Shown here in pieces: positions 58,782 through 64,000 of a stretch of DNA of 64,000 bases (position 1 is the first letter of the stretch; every line of letters begins with the position of its first letter). Source of the stretch: Hyphococcus sp. (GTDB taxonomy: Bacteria > Pseudomonadota > Alphaproteobacteria > Caulobacterales > Parvularculaceae); contig JANQRY010000008.1 of the NCBI GenBank assembly GCA_028284345.1, positions 496,001 to 560,000 on the forward strand, given 5' to 3'. Under the pieces are notes generated by a model. That model worked only from the letters and a program-made list of their open reading frames with translations. It searched no databases and had not been told where the DNA came from. The translations under genes were made by a program, and so were the position numbers.

Positions 58782-60134
58782 TCAAGCTGCGGCGGCGCGG
58801 GCGTCGGCGACGGGGAACGTCAAACGATAGCGGTTGCCGCCCGCCAGCGCGGCGTGCGCCATGTCGCCGCCGATGATCTCGATGGCGCGGGCGACGGTTC
58901 TGAGGGCCATGGGCATTTCATCGCCGGTTTGACTGAGATAGCCTTTCATCTGCGTGAGCGGCTGGACGAGATCCTCATATTGGGCCGCCGACAGGACGCA
59001 AGCGTCGTCGCGGACAGACAGCGCCATGACGCCGTCCGCATCCTCAATCGAAAGCACCACGCGGCTCGCGCCGGTGCGTTTATCGCGGTAGTGCTCGGCA
59101 AAACTGTTCAGCGCGGCGCGCAGGATTTCCGGATCCGCGTAGATGGAACCGCTTGCGACGTCGCCCTTCGACATAGAAACGCCGTCAGGCAGCAGTTCTG
59201 AGAGGTCCTCGACCACCGTTGCAACATTTATCGGCTCCGGCGTGCTGCGCGATTCCGCTTCATCGAGGCGGTGATATCCGAGCAGACCATTGACGCTTTT
59301 CGTCAGGTTGACGGTGGCGTTCTTGATGTAGCGCGCATTCTCTGCGGATTCATCGCTTGGCGCATCGCGCATGGCGTTGACGAGAATGTCGGAGAAGCCG
59401 GTGATTTGGTGCAGCGGCGTCTTGATGAAATGAACCAGCATATTGAGCGCGGCGATCTTGCGTTCATTGTCGCGCTGCGCTTCGGTGAGCAACGTGTTCA
59501 ACTGTTCGTTCTGGCGCTCGATTTTCTGCGTTTTTAAGAAGTCGTTTCGTCTGATGATCTGGATCAGATAGCTGCCGAACCCGCACACCAGGAACATGGT
59601 GAACAGCACAAACGGTTGAACAAACGCCTCTTCCGTTTGCGGCTTGCCGCCCAGGGCGAAGATAATGCCCGCAAGATACGTCATCATGACTAAGGCCGAT
59701 TTCAGAAAATCGGCCCGCAGGAAGAAACAGATAAATACCGCGCCCTGAATGAAGGCGACATGGTAGGTGTTGTCGAGGCCGGGCTGCGTCGCGATGATCA
59801 GATTGACGCCAGCGCCCATAACCAGCACCGCAAAGCACGATAAATTTTCGTACTGATGGCAAAACGACTTCCTGAACATCACCAGCAACGCCGCGGCGGC
59901 GACGGCGGAGGCGCCGAGCCGGATTTCAATCGCCTGTATGTGATTTGTCAGGACGTTGAAGTCGTAAATTGAGTAAATCGAATAAAAGACGATCGCCAGA
60001 CCGATCGCCCAGCGATGAATCGTCAGGCTTTCGCTGTGGATGAACCGCTTGTATCGCGCTTCGGTTTCCGCCGAGGCGAAACGAGCCGTCAACCGATCAA
60101 TTCTCTCGTTCATTTTCGCTTCCGGCACATTCAT
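58782..60134 (-). CDS. Membrane histidine-kinase-like protein with degenerate ATPase domain
   Basis: The 450-residue protein has about six membrane segments (30-200), a coiled linker and a HisKA-like helix LNMLVHFIKTPLHQITGFSDIL with the phospho-acceptor His. The expected HATPase follows (IYADPEILRAALNSFAEHYRDKR as N-box), but the glycine-rich G1 and G2 boxes are not evident and the N-box lacks the usual Asn-Ala-x-Lys. It may have lost kinase activity or act as a sensor. No response regulator is adjacent. Confidence 0.75.
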   Translation of the reverse strand: MNVPEAKMNERIDRLTARFASAETEARYKRFIHSESLTIHRWAIGLAIVFYSIYSIYDFNVLTNHIQAIEIRLGASAVAAAALLVMFRKSFCHQYENLSCFAVLVMGAGVNLIIATQPGLDNTYHVAFIQGAVFICFFLRADFLKSALVMMTYLAGIIFALGGKPQTEEAFVQPFVLFTMFLVCGFGSYLIQIIRRNDFLKTQKIERQNEQLNTLLTEAQRDNERKIAALNMLVHFIKTPLHQITGFSDILVNAMRDAPSDESAENARYIKNATVNLTKSVNGLLGYHRLDEAESRSTPEPINVATVVEDLSELLPDGVSMSKGDVASGSIYADPEILRAALNSFAEHYRDKRTGASRVVLSIEDADGVMALSVRDDACVLSAAQYEDLVQPLTQMKGYLSQTGDEMPMALRTVARAIEIIGGDMAHAALAGGNRYRLTFPVADARAAAA

Positions 60135-60305
60135 ATTGCAGGCGTCGCCAGCGTCGGATCGTAAAAACGTCCGATTAAGGTCGGTTTAACGGCTGCGTTA
60201 ACCTTTTCTCTCGCTATTTCATCGCGATACAGAAAATTATTGCGTTTTCCCGTTAGGGCGGATAGCATTAATATTAACAAAAGGTTAATGACAAAGAGGA
60301 AGTAG

Positions 60306-61043
60306 ATGTTTTCGGACCTGAAACAGCGTTTCGAGCCAGTCCTGTCGGAATTTCTGCAGTCGAAGTCGATGACCGCGCTCGTAAGCGGCGACATGCGGCC
60401 GGAGGAATATCGGTCCGTCATGAAACAGATCTTCCATCACACCCGGGAAAACCCGCAGCTTCAGGCCCTCGCCACCGTGTATTTTCGCGGCCGCGACCGG
60501 GACATGGTCAAAATGTTCTTTAACCACGCCACGTCGGAAATCGGCCACGATCAACTGGCGCTTAACGATTATGAAACCCTCGGCGGCGACCCGTCGATGG
60601 TTCCTTACGAGAACCCCCTTCCGGCGACCAGCGCGATGCTCGCTTACGGGTTTTACCAGATCTACAATCAGAACCCGGTCGGATATCTCGGTTACCTTTT
60701 CTTCCTGGAATTCAGCGGCACCGGCGCCGGCGAAAATATCATGGACTCCCTGCGCAGTATCGGCGTGCCCGATAATGCGATGACGTTCCTCCGCGACCAC
60801 ACGATCATTGATGTCGGCCATAACAGGCTGATGGAAAAATATGCGGCGCACATGATCAGAAGCGAGAGCGATCTCGACGCCGTCACCTACACCATGAAAA
60901 CCTCGGCGTATTTGTATGCGCAAATGATTGACGCCGCGGTGGCGGACGCGCATTCCAACGCTCTCACGGGCTGGAACTGGGAAGAGCTTAACGCCGACGG
61001 CGTCACGCCGCCCAAGCCCGAAGACGTTTCCGTGGTCGCGTAA
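60306..61043 (+). CDS. Iron-containing redox enzyme, heme-oxygenase-like fold
   Basis: The 245-residue all-helical protein has metal-ligand patterns FFNHATSEIGHDQLAL (His...Glu-x-x-His) and LRDHTIIDVGHNRLMEKY, typical of heme-oxygenase-like diiron proteins. The reaction is unknown; relatives make small oxidised products. It converges on the acyltransferase-like gene at 61665 and could act with it. Confidence 0.75.
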   Translation: MFSDLKQRFEPVLSEFLQSKSMTALVSGDMRPEEYRSVMKQIFHHTRENPQLQALATVYFRGRDRDMVKMFFNHATSEIGHDQLALNDYETLGGDPSMVPYENPLPATSAMLAYGFYQIYNQNPVGYLGYLFFLEFSGTGAGENIMDSLRSIGVPDNAMTFLRDHTIIDVGHNRLMEKYAAHMIRSESDLDAVTYTMKTSAYLYAQMIDAAVADAHSNALTGWNWEELNADGVTPPKPEDVSVVA

Positions 61044-61074
61044 TTTACGCGGGACCTTTTCTTCGCTTGCAGAT

Positions 61075-61665
61075 TTATGCGCCCACCGTATCGTCCGGCG
61101 AAAGATACCGGCCGATCACGGACTGCTTCCGGTCGAACTGTTTGCCGCTTCTGAGATCGAAACGCATCACGGTCACTTCGCCGAAGCTCGGATGGATTTT
61201 ATTCGGCCGAAAGGATTCAAACCCCAGTTTTGTGAAAAACGGCACCAGATGCGCGTTGCAGTCGCAAAAGCACCAGTTGACGCCGCGCTGAACGCCCAGC
61301 CGAAAGCCCGCAACGCTGACCATTAAGGGCGGAAGACGCCCGCGCGCGCTTTCCGAGGCCATGATGCGCGTCGAATAGGCGACTTTGTCCGGGTAATCGT
61401 CGCCAACGCTGTCGAGTTCGTAAAATTCAAGGTAATAGCCGGGGTCACCGTCGGCGCAAAAATTCACGCGATTCACCGCAACGATCTCGCCGTCCTCATA
61501 CGCGGCAATGTTGTAGGCGTGGGCGTCAAGCGGGTCTACAATCTGCTTTTTTTTATGATCAGTATACTGATCATGGCGGTTCATCTCCTCTTCATAGATC
61601 TTGTAGCGAAACCGGTATATCTCAGCCGCATCGCTGCCAGGCTCGAAGATTTTGATGTCGACCAT
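61075..61665 (-). CDS. GNAT-fold N-acyl amino acid/autoinducer synthase-like protein
   Basis: From ATG 61665 (gggagcagaaa upstream) the protein reads AAEIYRFRYKIYEEEMNR, then EIVAVNRVNFCADGDPGYYLEFYELDSVGDDYPDKVAYSTRIMASESARGR, FCDCNAHLVPFFTKLGFE. The FRYxIYxxEM start and SxRIMxxxxxRG are the LuxI/FeeM-type GNAT pattern. It may make an N-acyl amino acid or related signal. The coding sequence holds a perfect 20-bp palindrome near its 5' end. Confidence 0.72.
   Translation of the reverse strand: MVDIKIFEPGSDAAEIYRFRYKIYEEEMNRHDQYTDHKKKQIVDPLDAHAYNIAAYEDGEIVAVNRVNFCADGDPGYYLEFYELDSVGDDYPDKVAYSTRIMASESARGRLPPLMVSVAGFRLGVQRGVNWCFCDCNAHLVPFFTKLGFESFRPNKIHPSFGEVTVMRFDLRSGKQFDRKQSVIGRYLSPDDTVGA
61555..61574. 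repeat. Perfect 20-bp palindrome inside the GNAT gene
   Basis: ATGATCAGTA/TACTGATCAT is fully self-complementary and lies about 90 bp into the coding sequence. It resembles an operator for an autoregulator and contains CAGTATACTG, the same core as the island promoter boxes. Confidence 0.45.
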
Positions 61666-61956
61666 TTTCTGCTCCCGCGGGACCCCTTCGCACCGCTTCC
61701 ATACAAAGCAGCGCAACAACCAGTCAATATTGGGCATTTTTTGATGCACCGCTACCAAAATCTTGGCATGGGCGACGAGAAATTCAGCGCGCTGATCATG
61801 GGCGCGCTCGGTCGTATCACGGCGCCGATAATGGCGATCGCGAACTGATCTTAGTTAACGATAGATGGTTAATGTCGGGCGCAACGCGAAGCATTCAGCG
61901 GACGCCGAAATCCGTCCGGCCTCAGACCAACTCGTGAAAGGTCCGGATGCGTCCCA

Positions 61957-62742
61957 TTACGCCGCTTTTGAAGGCATCTCTTCGAAACCGCCGTCGCCTT
62001 CAGATTCGGGAGTGTCGCCGCAGCGTTTCAAATACGCCCACGGCCGCGGCAGGCCCAAGCGCGCCCGCGCGACATCAAGCTCCAGCGGCAGGATTTCCCG
62101 CCAGTCGATTTCAGCAATCCAAACCATTTCCCGCGCGATGCCCTTCGCCTCGCCGAGCAGCCGGGGAACCGGCAAGCCCGGATGCCGCGCCCATTCGCGC
62201 ATGGCCATCAAATGGCCGAGCATCGCAATGCCGCGCAGACCGAACTGTTGCGCGGTAAAGGCGAGCAGCAAGGCTTCGCCCAGCGGCTCACGGCCATAGC
62301 CGGTCAGCACATGCAGCAGATCGTGATTGGCCGTGCCGGCGGCGATGAATTTGCGTCGTGGTTCATCAAGGTGACTATAGGCGCGTTCGGCGACCTGCTC
62401 GGCCGTCAAGAGCATGCCGAGGTCAAGTTTTTCACGGTCCAGGAACTCGATATACTCACGCCCCACGCTACCGGCGGGATACGTTTCAAGGCGCGTGCGA
62501 TCGGAGAGAAACGCCGTAAGGTCAAAACCTTCCGCCGTCAGGCGCAGGCCGGCGTCGGTTTTCATGAAGCGTTGATAGTTTTTTTCGTTCTGGGCGCTGT
62601 CCAGTGCGTCAGTAAGCCTGAAGACGTGGTGCGTCTGCTCCACATCCATCAGGAACTGCGTCGTTGCGGCAATCGCGGTAAACGGTCTGACCTCGGTGGA
62701 GAAACGCTTTTCAGCGTCTCCGATATGATGGGCGTCGCGCAC
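61957..62742 (-). CDS. Coq4-like ubiquinone biosynthesis family protein
   Basis: The protein contains FIAAGTANHDLLHVLTGYGREPLGEALLLAFTAQQFGLRG, the Coq4 metal-binding pattern HDxxH...GE, and ends GLPRPWAYLKR. Coq4 proteins take part in ubiquinone assembly. The start is uncertain: GTG 62742 with ggaggcatt upstream includes the family's N-terminal RPFTAIAATTQFL, whereas ATG 62649 would cut it off. Confidence 0.78.
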   Translation of the reverse strand: MRDAHHIGDAEKRFSTEVRPFTAIAATTQFLMDVEQTHHVFRLTDALDSAQNEKNYQRFMKTDAGLRLTAEGFDLTAFLSDRTRLETYPAGSVGREYIEFLDREKLDLGMLLTAEQVAERAYSHLDEPRRKFIAAGTANHDLLHVLTGYGREPLGEALLLAFTAQQFGLRGIAMLGHLMAMREWARHPGLPVPRLLGEAKGIAREMVWIAEIDWREILPLELDVARARLGLPRPWAYLKRCGDTPESEGDGGFEEMPSKAA

Positions 62743-62799
62743 AATGCCTCCACGCAATCCAGAGCGGCCGGGTATTTGCGAGGAAACTACCGAGTGCTG

Positions 62800-62848
62800 G
62801 TTACAGCCGTGTATAGGGACGCGTGCAGGTTTTACCGACGGCTGTAAC
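62800..62848. repeat. Inverted repeat upstream of the Coq4-like gene
   Basis: GTTACAGCCGT (62800-62810) and ACGGCTGTAAC (62838-62848) are perfect 11-bp arms with a 27-bp gap, in the leader between FtsK and the Coq4-like gene. Confidence 0.4.
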
Positions 62849-62896
62849 GCTTCATTAAGCCATTAACCAAGGGGCGGCGTGTTTTCTTTCGGGCCG

Positions 62897-64000
62897 TTAC
62901 GCCGCGTCTTCGCCGACCAGAATCTCGCGCTTGCCGGCGTGATTGGCCGGTGAAATGACGCCCTGTTCTTCCATGCGCTCGATCAGGGTCGCAGCGCGGT
63001 TGTAGCCGATCTGCAACCGGCGCTGGACATAGGAGGTTGACGCTTTGCGGTCGCGCAGGACGATGGCCACGGCCCGGTCGTAAAGCGCGTCGCCCGACGA
63101 AGTGTTGCCGCCGACCTCAAAGCCGCCGCCGGCCTCGCCTTCGTCGTCGCGCATTTCGGTGACGTCCTGCACATATTCCGGCGCGCCCTGTTTTTTGAGG
63201 AACTTGACGATCTTTTCGACTTCGTCGTCGGAGACAAAGGCGCCGTGCACCCGGCGCAGGCGCCCGCCGCCGGCCATGTGCAGCATGTCGCCTTGTCCCA
63301 GGAGCTGTTCCGCGCCCTGTTCGCCGAGAATGGTGCGGCTGTCGATTTTCGACGTCACCTGGAACGAAATCCGGGTCGGGAAATTCGCCTTGATGGTGCC
63401 GGTGATGACGTCGACCGACGGCCGCTGGGTCGCCATGATGAGGTGGATGCCCGCCGCCCGCGCCATCTGCGCCAGGCGCTGGACCATGCCCTCAATGTCC
63501 TTGCCGGCGACCATCATCAAGTCCGCGACCTCGTCGATCACGACGACAATGAACGGCATCTCTTCGTAATCGAGTTCTTCCGTTTCATAGACTGGCTCGC
63601 CGGTTTCTTCGTCGTAACCGGTATGCACGGTGCGGCTCAGGGTTTCGCCGTTTTCATCCGCCTCGATGACGCGCTGGTTGAACCCTTCTATATTCCGTAC
63701 GCCAACTTTCGACATCTTGCGATAGCGCTCTTCCATCTCGCGCACGGTCCATTTGAGCGCGACGACGGCTTTGCGCGGATCGGTGACCACGGGCGCCAGA
63801 AGATGCGGAATGCCTTCATAAACGGAAAGCTCCAGCATCTTCGGATCGATAAGGATCAGCTTGCACTCGTCCGGGGCGAGCCGATAGAGCAGCGACAGGA
63901 TCATCGTATTGATGCCGACCGACTTGCCCGAACCGGTGGTGCCCGCGATCAAGAGGTGCGGCATGCGCGCAAGATCGGCGAAGACCGGCTCGCCGCCAAT
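62897..64000 (-). CDS. ftsK: DNA translocase FtsK, C-terminal part (5' end outside window)
   Basis: The frame continues past the window edge ([20 protein letters not shown]), so the track start is internal. Walker [13 protein letters not shown], Walker [16 protein letters not shown], and the C-terminal gamma winged-helix ([55 protein letters not shown]) identify the FtsK/SpoIIIE motor with its KOPS-recognition domain. It pumps DNA at the septum and activates XerCD. Native chromosomal gene. Confidence 0.95.
   Translation of the reverse strand: MGGEPVFADLARMPHLLIAGTTGSGKSVGINTMILSLLYRLAPDECKLILIDPKMLELSVYEGIPHLLAPVVTDPRKAVVALKWTVREMEERYRKMSKVGVRNIEGFNQRVIEADENGETLSRTVHTGYDEETGEPVYETEELDYEEMPFIVVVIDEVADLMMVAGKDIEGMVQRLAQMARAAGIHLIMATQRPSVDVITGTIKANFPTRISFQVTSKIDSRTILGEQGAEQLLGQGDMLHMAGGGRLRRVHGAFVSDDEVEKIVKFLKKQGAPEYVQDVTEMRDDEGEAGGGFEVGGNTSSGDALYDRAVAIVLRDRKASTSYVQRRLQIGYNRAATLIERMEEQGVISPANHAGKREILVGEDAA

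Noticed and set aside
1-64000. CRISPR array or rRNA genes
   Set aside because: No regularly spaced repeat-spacer array and no rRNA-like sequence were seen.

Overview
The window is a high-G+C bacterial chromosome segment, most likely from an alphaproteobacterium. The flanks carry AMP nucleosidase, Trm112-like, LON-domain, CnoX-like thioredoxin and prolyl-tRNA editing genes on the left. On the right are a TonB receptor, S-formylglutathione hydrolase, a Coq4-like protein and FtsK. The DUF736, DUF3768 and TraG-like genes inside the insert are also typical of alphaproteobacterial mobile elements. Genus cannot be set from sequence alone; a Parvularcula/Hyphomonas-like marine lineage is a guess.

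A ~50.8 kb genomic island sits in tRNA-Gly(GCC). The tRNA 3' end (4767-4781) is duplicated at 55611-55625. Just inside each end is the same array of three TGGTRCAC boxes spaced exactly 12 bp apart, and the cognate tyrosine integrase (54085-55473) lies beside the right end. The island is AT-richer than the flanks and reads as an integrative mobilizable element (IME). It has a relaxase, MobC, a convincing RP4-like oriT and a TraG/VirD4 ATPase without transmembrane segments, but no VirB-type secretion channel. It also carries a second integrase with a captured tRNA-Trp attP and a short FimB-like recombinase next to inverted repeats.

Island layout: (a) 4.9-8.3 kb, an overlapping operon of HTH regulator (mobile mystery A), Fic protein (mobile mystery B) and a nuclease-STAND NTPase, behind four copies of a 19-bp operator. 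(b) 8.4-9.7 kb, HEPN-like and DUF2971 genes. (c) 9.9-12.1 kb, ParB-like gene and partner. (d) 12.5-18.6 kb, a SPARTA system (short prokaryotic Argonaute plus TIR-APAZ) followed by an MmeI-like single-chain restriction-modification enzyme. (e) 18.8-31.8 kb, mobilization genes, the coupling ATPase and a membrane/coiled-coil/metalloprotease group of unknown role. (f) 31.9-33.7 kb, HipBA with its operators. (g) 33.7-34.9 kb, the small recombinase with a possible invertible promoter segment. (h) 35.9-41.4 kb, a putative methyltransferase and NitT/TauT-type ABC transporter group. (i) 41.7-43.7 kb, the second integrase module. (j) 44.2-53.9 kb, ten genes nearly all encoding exported proteins: a periplasm-facing CHAT protease, a trypsin-like protease, a Tat-exported zinc peptidase, lipoproteins and two MORN-like paralogues, one frameshifted.

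The main points of interest are the complete SPARTA operon, the Fic-HTH-STAND operon, the exported CHAT/trypsin/zinc-protease cluster (the best candidate for something undescribed) and the possible DNA inversion switch. All functional statements are by reading of motifs; no database search was run.
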